Positions 9,882 through 17,337 of a stretch of 35,478 nt of DNA are shown piece after piece. The first letter of the stretch is position 1; each line of letters begins with the position of its first letter. The notes beneath the pieces were generated by a model that saw nothing but the letters and a program-made list of their open reading frames with translations, ran no database searches and had not been told where the DNA came from. The DNA is from Candidatus Peribacteria bacterium RIFCSPHIGHO2_01_FULL_55_13 (lineage in GTDB: Bacteria; Patescibacteriota; Gracilibacteria; Peribacterales; Peribacteraceae): positions 5,654 through 41,131 of the forward strand of contig MFXS01000022.1 in the NCBI GenBank assembly GCA_001788925.1, given 5' to 3'. The translations under genes and the position numbers were made by a program.

Positions 9882-12143
9882 ATGACCCAGCTCCCCGCCG
9901 CCATCGAACAATATCTGTTGGAGTGCGGATTTACCTCAACAGAGATCCTCATTCTCAAGCACCTGCTTGCGGGGGGCTCCATGACGCTCCGGGAACTGGC
10001 CGCCAAAACAGGAAAGAGCACGGGGGTGCTCGATAGCGCGAGCAAGAAGCTTCTGAAGAAGGGGATTCTCGGAAAGGAACTCGTCAATGACTCTCCCAAA
10101 CTCACACTTTCCTCGCTCGAGGCCGTGGTGGCATGGGTGCATGAAGACAGCGAGCGGACACGCAATTTTATGGAGCGGCGGGAAAAGGACCTGCAATCCT
10201 TCGTGGATTCTCTTTCCCCCAACATGAGCCGGGCCGATATTGAGCACTTCGAAAAAATGGATGGCCTGGAACAGGCCTATGAAAAATTGCTGGAGGGATG
10301 TAACGGCGTCATGCTCCACTTCCTCCCCGTTCGCCATACCGAGGTGGAGGACCCGCTCCGGGATTTCCTCGTCCAGTTCTTCCGCGTTCGCCGGCGTCAG
10401 GGAATCATCACACGCGTCATCGCACACGACACCCCCCTCGGCCGCCGCTATCAGTCCAGAGATCCCTTCGAGTACCGCCAGACGCTTCTCGTTCCCGAAT
10501 CCGTCTACGCCTTTAATACGGAAAAAGTCATCGCGGGGGATTGGGTCGGCACCATCAATCATGCAGATGCTAAAGCCCTGATCATCCGCAGTCCCGAAAT
10601 GGCGCATACCGAACGCGCGATGTTCGAGGCCATCTGGAAACAGGAGATGGCGAAGCAGAAGGAGAAGGGGGCGTCTGTACCGGCGGCAGTACCAAAAGAA
10701 GAAGAGATGAAGACGAGGGTGGTGTCAGCGGCGAGGGAGTTTTTCTTGAGTAAGCGTAGTCTTGCGGCTTTTGGAATGTTTCTGGTCATTGCTCTAGGGT
10801 CGACATTTGCTATGTATAAGTATAATGAGAATTTGAATCTTAAACGCGTACAAGAAAAATTGCTCTCGATAGCTGCAACCGGTGCCCTGCAGTTCTCGCC
10901 CAAGGATATAGAGGTAATCAGAGATTCAGATGATGCTCAAAAACCTCAGTATGGAAAAATAATTCTTCAAATGAATCAAATACGGAATCAAAATGAAGGA
11001 GTCCAGTACATGTATATTTTGAGACCGACAGCCGAGCAAGATGTGTGGGAATTTGTCGCTGATGCTGATTCGTTAGATCTGAATGCTAAAAAAGATTTGA
11101 ATAAGGACGGAGTTGTTGACGAAGCAGATCACCTTTCTCCGCCGGGAGAAAAATACGAGGCCAAAGATTTTCCTGCGCAATACCGTCGTTCATTACTTGA
11201 ACCGGTCATTATTAGCGCATCTCAGGATCAATGGGGTTATCTTATTGCGGCTTGGGCTCCGATACGAAATGAACAAGGTGAAACAATAGCAATTCTGGGA
11301 GTCGACAAGTTTGCGAGTGATGTAACGAAGCTGGCAGCCGACACTTTTAAGCCCTTTGCATTTTTCTTAGGAATTTTTCTTTGTTTGATAATTGCTAGAT
11401 TTGCAGCACATAACAGATCCTTGATAAAAGAATTCTTTAGGCTTACACAAACAAAGGCGGCCATTGTTACTATAATTTTTATTTTAATTATAAGCGCCGC
11501 AGCCACGTCTTGTATGTATTGGTACACGCTGAGTTTGCTAAGGGAGCAATTAGGTCAGCGTTTAAGATCAATTGCATCAGCTACTGCCGCACAAATTAAT
11601 GCACAAGATCTTGAACCTTTACGGTTTGCTCGAGACATGAAGCGAGATGAATACCAGCGCGTGTTCCGTATCTTGAATAAAATGCGTGAAGAAAATCCAG
11701 ATATACTTTGGGCATATGTCATGAGACCTATTGAAGGCAATATCTGGGAATTTGTTGTTGATGCTGATTCTAATTTTGATTTGCCTCCATCCCAAGATTT
11801 GAATCTTGACGGTTTAATCACGGAAGACGAGGAAAATGTTGCACCAGGCGTTCGATACAATGTTGATGTGGCACCAGAGATAGTCAGCGCGCTTTCTGAA
11901 GCTGTTGCGACCGACGATTTTTATTCTGATCAATGGGGGACTTATATTTCTGGTTATGCACCAATTTTGAATGAAAAAAATGAGCCTGTAGCTATTGTAG
12001 GCTTTGATATGTCTGTAGATACTGTTCTATCTGTCACAAACAAAAAATTTATTGCGATAGGGGGGATATTACTTCTTGCTTTTGCAATACTTTTGCTTTT
12101 TCTCTTTTCTCGACAGAAGCTGGTATTAATATCCAAATTTTGA
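9882..12143 (+). CDS. TrmB-type DNA-binding regulator fused to two tandem EF-hand-containing extracytoplasmic sensor domains
   Basis: A 753-aa protein. Residues 1-80 form a TrmB-type winged helix (AAKTGKSTGVLDSASKKLLKKG). Residues ~125-260 are the C-terminal TrmB/PLD-like domain (DTPLGRRYQSRDPFEYRQTLLVP). Four membrane spans follow: ~293-312, 491-509, 526-546 and 731-752. Spans 1-2 and 3-4 each enclose a ~175-residue PAS/Cache-like sensor sharing EFVADADS or EFVVDADS, DQWG, APIxNE and AIxGxD. Each sensor contains a perfect EF-hand-type loop, DLNKDGVVDEAD (405-416) and DLNLDGLITEDE (639-650). Topology predicts a cytoplasmic DNA-binding head and external sensors, like a one-component membrane regulator. 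The DNA is about 60% G+C up to the first span and 30-38% after it, so a fusion is likely. The next gene carries a third copy of the sensor. Ligand and targets are unknown. Confidence 0.85.
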   Translation: MTQLPAAIEQYLLECGFTSTEILILKHLLAGGSMTLRELAAKTGKSTGVLDSASKKLLKKGILGKELVNDSPKLTLSSLEAVVAWVHEDSERTRNFMERREKDLQSFVDSLSPNMSRADIEHFEKMDGLEQAYEKLLEGCNGVMLHFLPVRHTEVEDPLRDFLVQFFRVRRRQGIITRVIAHDTPLGRRYQSRDPFEYRQTLLVPESVYAFNTEKVIAGDWVGTINHADAKALIIRSPEMAHTERAMFEAIWKQEMAKQKEKGASVPAAVPKEEEMKTRVVSAAREFFLSKRSLAAFGMFLVIALGSTFAMYKYNENLNLKRVQEKLLSIAATGALQFSPKDIEVIRDSDDAQKPQYGKIILQMNQIRNQNEGVQYMYILRPTAEQDVWEFVADADSLDLNAKKDLNKDGVVDEADHLSPPGEKYEAKDFPAQYRRSLLEPVIISASQDQWGYLIAAWAPIRNEQGETIAILGVDKFASDVTKLAADTFKPFAFFLGIFLCLIIARFAAHNRSLIKEFFRLTQTKAAIVTIIFILIISAAATSCMYWYTLSLLREQLGQRLRSIASATAAQINAQDLEPLRFARDMKRDEYQRVFRILNKMREENPDILWAYVMRPIEGNIWEFVVDADSNFDLPPSQDLNLDGLITEDEENVAPGVRYNVDVAPEIVSALSEAVATDDFYSDQWGTYISGYAPILNEKNEPVAIVGFDMSVDTVLSVTNKKFIAIGGILLLAFAILLLFLFSRQKLVLISKF

Positions 12144-12180
12144 GGGGGAGGGAGTGGTAGCAATAAATCCATATTTCCTC

Positions 12181-12186
12181 TATAAT
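12181..12186 (+). promoter_or_regulatory. -10 box inside the start region of the histidine kinase gene
   Basis: A perfect TATAAT ends 6 nt before an in-frame ATG at 12193. It supports that ATG, as a leaderless start, over the GTG at 12154. No good -35 box is seen. Confidence 0.4.
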
Positions 12187-12192
12187 ATGTGG

Positions 12193-13626
12193 ATGCATGT
12201 TAAAAATTACTTCAAGCGAATATCAGGCCACGGAAGAGTTCTTGTGGCCCTAATGTTATGTGCAGCATTGGCAGCTGCTATTACTTATATTTTGTTCGTT
12301 CAAACACAACAAATTTTAAAACAAAGACTCCAAGAAAGAATTGTTGCAATTGTTTCCACAATTGCAAATGAGATTGATGCTGCTGATGTCGACAGAACCA
12401 CGCAAGAATCAGATTCGAATTCAGTTAGCTTAAAAAAATTGGTACATCAACTTGAGAATCTCAGAGCTGCCAATGAAAATATTCAATATGCATACATAAT
12501 GAGGAGGACATCTGAACCCAATACTTTTGAGTTTGTTGCAGATGCCGACTCTTTAGACTCTTTTGAAGAATTAGATGCGAACCAAGATGGGGAGGTTTCA
12601 GATGATGAAGTGGCTCCATTGCCAGGAGATCCTTTTGATGTTTCTGACTATCCAGCATTAAGAGATGAGGCATTTTACTATCCTGTAGCTGCTGATGAAT
12701 TGGAAAAAGATCAATGGTCAGTTCAGCTTTCTGCTTATGCTCCAATTTTGGATAGCAGGAATGACGCCATAGCAATTATAGGCATCGACGTTGTTCTTGA
12801 TGATTTTAATGAGAGGACCCAAGCAATGCTACGGCCTTTTCTACTCCTTATTCTTTTCTTGATCTTTTTGCTTTCCCTTTTAACCACAACGCTTGTTCGA
12901 ATTTATAATGAACGAGTTGAAGCAGTTAAAGAGTTGGACCGTCAAAAAGATGAATTACTTGGAATAGTTAGCCATCAATTGGCTACACCTATTTCTGCTC
13001 TTAAATGGGACTTTGAAATGCTTCTTGATGGGGACATTGGCGAGGTAAATAAAGAACAGAAGGATTTCTTCCAAAAACTCCAAGGAGTTACGGCACACCT
13101 TTCCGACCTTGTTTCCATGATCTTGGATGTGTCACGTATTCAACTTGGTCGCATAAAGGTGGACCGCACGGAATTGGATCTAAATGTTTTCTTTGGGGAA
13201 GTATTGAATATCATGCAATCAAAAGCTAAAGAGCATAAGGTGAAGCTTACACAAGCTGTGCAAGAAAAAATGAGCACAGGCAATCTCGATAAGCGTTTGA
13301 TGTTAATGATTACAGAAAACCTCTTGAGCAACGCTATCAAGTACACTCCAGAAGGAGGTAAGGTGAAGCTCGAGGTAAAAGTGGAAAGTGGCGCTCTGAA
13401 GTTCTCTGTCAGTGATACCGGTTGTGGTATTCCAAAACAGGATCAGGACAAAATTTTCGGAAAGCTCTTCCGTGCCAGCAACGTACGCAACGTGGATGGT
13501 AATGGATTTGGTTTGTATGTTGTAAAAGGAGCTGTTGAGGCACAAGGTGGAACTATTTCATTTAGGAGCCAAGAAAATAAAGGAACCACCTTTAGTGTTG
13601 AGTTGCCCTTGCCCCAAAAGAGTTAA
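12193..13626 (+). CDS. Sensor histidine kinase with the same EF-hand-containing external sensor
   Basis: A membrane kinase of 477 aa from this ATG (490 if the GTG at 12154 is used; a further ATG lies at 12187). Span 1 is at about 16-36 and the external sensor at about 37-213, with EFVADADSLD, a perfect EF-hand loop DANQDGEVSDDE (128-139), DQWSVQLSAYAPIL and AIIGID. Span 2 is at ~215-237. Then come HisKA (IVSHQLATPISALKW, phospho-acceptor H261) and HATPase_c with N box NLLSNAIKYTPEGG, G1 DTGCGIP and G2 NGFGLYVVKG. It has no receiver domain, and no response regulator gene lies nearby. The sensor is homologous to both sensors of the upstream TrmB fusion, 49 bp away, which argues that both proteins read the same signal. 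The gene is A+T-rich. Confidence 0.9.
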   Translation: MHVKNYFKRISGHGRVLVALMLCAALAAAITYILFVQTQQILKQRLQERIVAIVSTIANEIDAADVDRTTQESDSNSVSLKKLVHQLENLRAANENIQYAYIMRRTSEPNTFEFVADADSLDSFEELDANQDGEVSDDEVAPLPGDPFDVSDYPALRDEAFYYPVAADELEKDQWSVQLSAYAPILDSRNDAIAIIGIDVVLDDFNERTQAMLRPFLLLILFLIFLLSLLTTTLVRIYNERVEAVKELDRQKDELLGIVSHQLATPISALKWDFEMLLDGDIGEVNKEQKDFFQKLQGVTAHLSDLVSMILDVSRIQLGRIKVDRTELDLNVFFGEVLNIMQSKAKEHKVKLTQAVQEKMSTGNLDKRLMLMITENLLSNAIKYTPEGGKVKLEVKVESGALKFSVSDTGCGIPKQDQDKIFGKLFRASNVRNVDGNGFGLYVVKGAVEAQGGTISFRSQENKGTTFSVELPLPQKS

Positions 13627-13631
13627 CAAAT

Positions 13632-14522
13632 TTACGACACTAAATAGACACCAATAATCATAACAATAAGTGCCATATATTTTTTCCATATATTCATAAA
13701 GATTTTTGTGTCGTATTTAATCTTAAAGATTGAAAAAACAATCAGTGCAATTAAAAATGTGAAGCCTGGCATTGTTGTTTCGACAGCGGCTACTAAGGAT
13801 GGTGATCCTTCTTTAATTGATTTTTGGGCAAAAGCCAAAGCAATTAAGTTGGTTATTTCTATTAAAACAAATAACTTAATGGAAGAACTTAAGAGCCCTC
13901 CTCTTGTACCCAAAGTAGATCTCACCCTTTTAAAGACAAGCGGAAATACCCCGATCATAATTATGCCACTTGTCATCAGTGTGAAACCGACAATAAAGGA
14001 ACATTGATCGTAGACTGAGTCTTGGATTAAATATGAAATTGCTTGCAATACAGAGGCGCCAATCATGCATAAAAAAGCTGAAACTCTTGTTTCAAGATTA
14101 TGATCTGAAAGTAACATTAAGTTTGAAGCAAAAATAAGAATAACAATTCCAATATATTGATTGGGGGTGAAGATTCTTCCAAAAATAAAATAACTAAGAA
14201 TAGGAAGAATAGCTGGAATAATGTTCCAATAGGCTGCAACAATTCCTGCATTAGTATTTGCCAATGCATTGAAATAGAGCAGCTGACTCACCTGTATTAA
14301 GGCACCAGCACTAATAGCCAATAATAAAATAGAATATGTAGGCCATTGCCAGCCCACAAAGGGCAAAATAAAGGGCAGTGGTATTAATACGACGAGAGAG
14401 GCGAGCGCACTTGTAATTACGCCAATCCAAGGTTTTTCAAAGATTTCATCAATACAATACTCATCAAGCAGGTGCACTACGGCAAAGAACACAGCTGCCG
14501 TTAGAGCATACAAAACCCACAT
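13632..14522 (-). CDS. EamA/DMT-family transporter
   Basis: A 296-aa polytopic protein with about ten hydrophobic helices in two similar halves, as in EamA (drug/metabolite transporter) permeases. Typical features are the end of the first half, AYWNIIPAILPILSYFIFGRIFTPNQYIGIVIL, and the second-half counterpart, LVAAVETTMPGFTFLIALIVFSIF. The substrate cannot be predicted. It is convergent with the kinase gene (5 bp between stops) and shares the low G+C of the sensor region. It may therefore belong to the same acquired segment. Confidence 0.85.
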   Translation of the reverse strand: MWVLYALTAAVFFAVVHLLDEYCIDEIFEKPWIGVITSALASLVVLIPLPFILPFVGWQWPTYSILLLAISAGALIQVSQLLYFNALANTNAGIVAAYWNIIPAILPILSYFIFGRIFTPNQYIGIVILIFASNLMLLSDHNLETRVSAFLCMIGASVLQAISYLIQDSVYDQCSFIVGFTLMTSGIIMIGVFPLVFKRVRSTLGTRGGLLSSSIKLFVLIEITNLIALAFAQKSIKEGSPSLVAAVETTMPGFTFLIALIVFSIFKIKYDTKIFMNIWKKYMALIVMIIGVYLVS

Positions 14523-14597
14523 AATAAAAATATAACATTTTTATGAAAAAAAACAAATATTAAAAAATGATTCAAAATGCCAATGCAAACCATTATT

Positions 14598-15644
14598 TCA
14601 AAAACTGTGTTGAGTTCCGCAATGCACCGACCCATACCCCCAGATCAACTCACTACAATCGATGCCAATCACTTTCCTGTCTGGGAAGCAGTTACCCAAT
14701 ACTCTCAAAGCTTCAGCATCCGAATCCTGTTTATAGGTAGGCACCAGCACCACCCCATTTGCGATGTAGAAGTTCGCGTAGCTTGCGGCCATTCGACGCC
14801 CCTCGACGGTGAACTCCTTCGGCATGGGAAGAGTGAGGACGGAAAGAGGCGTACCCTCTTCATCTTTCATCATCTTTAGGCGTTCGAGGTTCTCCTGCAG
14901 CGGCGCATAGTTTGCGTCTTTCTTGTTCTCTTCCACCACCGTTACCACGGTATTTTTCCCCACGAAGCGCGTGATGTCATCCACATGCCCCGTAGTGTCA
15001 TCCCCCTCAATACCAGCAGAGAGCCAGAGGATATTTGTAACGCCCAGGAAATCGCGGAGCTTCTGCTCAATCTGCTCTTTATTCATGTTCGGGTTGCGGT
15101 CGGGGCTGAGGAGGCAGCTTTCCGTGGTAATCAGCGTGCCGGTACCATTCACGTCAATAGAACCGCCTTCGAGCACAATACCGGCATCAAACCGGGGGTA
15201 TTTTTGCAGCGGCATCTTGTCCGGCACTTCATTTCCCGGGAGCAGATCATCGTACTTGTTACCGTACGCGTTGTAGATCCACTTGGAATATGCCACTTCA
15301 CGGTTTTTCCCCTCTCCTTTCACGAGAAAAATCGGACCATAGTCGCGGATCCAGACGTCGCCGGATTCGATGTGGTGGATCTCCAGATTCCCGGTTCCCG
15401 CTTTTCCGATCTTCTTAACCGCACGGGCTTCCACATCCTTGCTGGGTACGAGAAGATGGACCTTCTCATGGGGCGTCAGCGCCGCGATCATCTGTGTGAA
15501 TGCTTCTTCCGCTCCCTCCAGGTGTCCTGCCCATGTTTCTAGATTGTAGGGCCAGGAGATCCATGTTCCCTCATGCGGCTCCCATTCGGCAGGCATGCGG
15601 TAGCCGAGGGCGGCGGGAGAGGAGGGGGTGAAGGGGGATTTCAT
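14598..15644 (-). CDS. aguA: Agmatine deiminase
   Basis: Hydrolyses agmatine to N-carbamoylputrescine and ammonia. The 348-aa protein (the family is usually 330-370) is a guanidino-group-modifying enzyme. Family landmarks are MPAEWEPHEGTWISWP near the start, IRDYGPIFL, GGSIDVNGTGTLITTESCLL, GHVDDITRF and the catalytic cysteine in GYGSVHCGTQ (C342). The initiator could also be M17, directly before the conserved start. It stands apart from the rest of the polyamine genes (23.2-27.8 kb), but it completes the arginine-to-putrescine route in this window. Confidence 0.93.
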   Translation of the reverse strand: MKSPFTPSSPAALGYRMPAEWEPHEGTWISWPYNLETWAGHLEGAEEAFTQMIAALTPHEKVHLLVPSKDVEARAVKKIGKAGTGNLEIHHIESGDVWIRDYGPIFLVKGEGKNREVAYSKWIYNAYGNKYDDLLPGNEVPDKMPLQKYPRFDAGIVLEGGSIDVNGTGTLITTESCLLSPDRNPNMNKEQIEQKLRDFLGVTNILWLSAGIEGDDTTGHVDDITRFVGKNTVVTVVEENKKDANYAPLQENLERLKMMKDEEGTPLSVLTLPMPKEFTVEGRRMAASYANFYIANGVVLVPTYKQDSDAEALRVLGNCFPDRKVIGIDCSELIWGYGSVHCGTQHSF

Positions 15645-15709
15645 GGGGTGAGAAGGCGGACAAGATGATGCCTATGTACGATGCTGGATGCCAGTGTTAT
15701 GCAAAACTT

Positions 15710-16447
15710 CTATTGCGACTCTGTTTTGTTTTTTGCCGACCGTCTTCCTTTCCCAGGAGTTGCAGCTCTGGATTTTGTTACTTTCTTTTTAGGCAATGTG
15801 AGGGAGTTTTTGAATGTTTCGAATCGTTCCCTTCCTTTTTCAAAGATGCTTTCGGGTGCCTGGTAAAAAAGCACGACCAATGTGTTGCCGTTTGGAATCC
15901 GAATGTCCGTTTCCAACCAATGCACGCTTGCCCAAATATAAGAATACGTATGGGCTCGTGCCTGCTTCCCGGCTACCACAATGGTTTCCTCTGACACTAA
16001 TTTGTAGTCATGCAGGAAGCCTTTGTTCAAGAATTCAAAATCTGTTCTCGGTTGCGCCGAGAGTTCAGAATGAATCTTGTCCGCATCCTCCAGTGTAGCC
16101 GCATGGTCCAGAGCCTTCAGCCCAAACCCAAGCATTTCCATGCCTTCTTTGTGACCCACATAATAGGCCGCTAAATCCGATCCGAAATATTTATCAAGAT
16201 CAGAGGGTACAAAGAGATATTGCTCCCAGTCTTCAGGAACAAGAACGGACATTCCGTTTCCGCGAGGATGCATGCGCAATTCATATTTCTGCTTGAATCC
16301 TTCTTGCATACTTTTCAAGCGTGCCTCCATGCCACTCTTTTCTTGTTCAGCCCCCTTGGTTTGTATGGCACGAACAGAAGGACGGGCCTCGGCACTGAGA
16401 GGCAGAGCCATGCAAAGTATAAGAATAACTGCTGACAGGATGCGCAT
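15710..16447 (-). CDS. Secreted protein, possibly PsbP-like fold
   Basis: A 245-aa protein with a clear signal peptide (MRILSAVILILCMALPLSAEA). A charged helical stretch (about 30-60) is followed by a domain with MSVLVPEDWEQYLF, LVSEETIVVAGKQARAHTYSY and a terminal GNTLVVLFYQAPESIFEKGRERFETFKNSL. This last pattern (import of a user-friendly variable, then 'F...l.sl.l') resembles PsbP-like/DUF1795 proteins that assess small soluble ligands or lipids. That similarity is from memory and tentative. The C-terminal tail is very basic (KKKVTKSRAATPGKGRRSAKNK) and may contact the wall or nucleic acid. The gene is isolated, with no operon partner visible. Confidence 0.65.
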   Translation of the reverse strand: MRILSAVILILCMALPLSAEARPSVRAIQTKGAEQEKSGMEARLKSMQEGFKQKYELRMHPRGNGMSVLVPEDWEQYLFVPSDLDKYFGSDLAAYYVGHKEGMEMLGFGLKALDHAATLEDADKIHSELSAQPRTDFEFLNKGFLHDYKLVSEETIVVAGKQARAHTYSYIWASVHWLETDIRIPNGNTLVVLFYQAPESIFEKGRERFETFKNSLTLPKKKVTKSRAATPGKGRRSAKNKTESQ

Positions 16448-16538
16448 GTACTAGGGGGAAAAGTGCTTTCATTACAAAGGATGATATGAGAATTTGAAAT
16501 CCACCTCTGAGTGCATAGAAAGCCAGCTATCTGATTTT

Positions 16539-16582
16539 TGGCTCTATGGAGCCAAAATTATGGTTCCATGGGTGCGTGGAAC
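16539..16582 (+). repeat. 44-nt double-hairpin element, copy B
   Basis: Hairpin 1 TGGCTCTATGGAGCC, spacer AAAATTATG and hairpin 2 GTTCCATGGGTGCGTGGAAC, which contains a U-G pair. It lies between two minus-strand genes. A further hairpin with the same arms (GGCTC-ACCG-GAGCC) follows at 16615-16628. Confidence 0.7.
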
Positions 16583-16639
16583 AGACAGCTTATTGCATAT
16601 TTTTTGCTTCTTCGAGGCTCACCGGAGCCACACACCCCG

Positions 16640-17317
16640 TTATTCCAGATCCTCGATGCTCTCTATGGGCTGAATGCAGCTTTGGCAGATACTCGGGTTT
16701 TTCCGCAGAGCGGATGCTTCCACGGTACACGCGCTTTTTACAAGCGGAGATTCGATTCCGCTGCAGTGAGACGGATCGGCGTTTTTAAAAGCCAGATCAC
16801 GCAAACATTGGTCGTGTATATCCGGCGTGTTGATGGATTCGCATGAATGAAAGTTTATTATAAAACGTGCTTGTGCGGCTATGCAGCATTCATGATCATT
16901 ACCTTCTATGCATTGCTGCAGTGTCGCCTTTCCACCATTTGCCCATGTCACAGATCTGTCACGTCCAAGAGCGCAAGGACGATGATACGTACTTATCGCC
17001 CCCCCCACACAGTCCAATCCATAGCTGCTCGGCATTAGGAGTTCACACACGAGAGGATCCTTTTTGAGTTTGGCATATTCATAAATGCAGCTTGCTCTCT
17101 GCTGAGCTGGTTGCGGGCCCATAGGATCAAAGACAATGAGGTCCCAACATTCACTCGCTTCTCGATCATGTTCCACCAGATAGGCGGCAAGCTCATCATA
17201 ATCCCAGTTCACATATGGGCGGTGCCATCCCAATGTTTTGTCATACCATGCGACGCCGGCTATCCCTACCAGGATGGCGATTGTGAGGCCAATGAGGAGA
17301 ATTGCATTGTGACGCAT
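16640..17317 (-). CDS. Membrane-anchored cysteine-rich repeat protein
   Basis: A 225-aa protein with a signal anchor at about 4-24 (NAILLIGLTIAILVGIAGVAW) and an external region holding some 17 cysteines. The cysteines recur in a helical pattern close to A..k.dp..C..i.....d.C....A (for example SCIYEYAKLKKDPLVCELL, then ALRKNPSICQSC). The regular spacing suggests a stack of disulphide-linked helical hairpins. I cannot name the family. It begins 20 bp after the stop of the 1214-aa secreted protein and is probably co-transcribed with it, without a Shine-Dalgarno sequence. Confidence 0.7.
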   Translation of the reverse strand: MRHNAILLIGLTIAILVGIAGVAWYDKTLGWHRPYVNWDYDELAAYLVEHDREASECWDLIVFDPMGPQPAQQRASCIYEYAKLKKDPLVCELLMPSSYGLDCVGGAISTYHRPCALGRDRSVTWANGGKATLQQCIEGNDHECCIAAQARFIINFHSCESINTPDIHDQCLRDLAFKNADPSHCSGIESPLVKSACTVEASALRKNPSICQSCIQPIESIEDLE

Positions 17318-17337
17318 ACGAATGGATCAGGAGGATG

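Noticed and set aside
9882-12143. EF-hand loops as dockerin repeats
   Set aside because: Dockerins have two loops in about 60 residues; here each ~175-residue membrane-flanked sensor has a single loop.
12154-12192. GTG at 12154 as the kinase start
   Set aside because: The G-rich sequence before it is too close to serve as a Shine-Dalgarno site, and a TATAAT box lies within the extension; it remains possible.
16539-16561. TTTTGGCTC-TATG-GAGCCAAAA as a Rho-independent terminator
   Set aside because: No T-run follows the hairpin on either strand beyond the stem itself, and it is better explained as part of the repeated 44-nt element.
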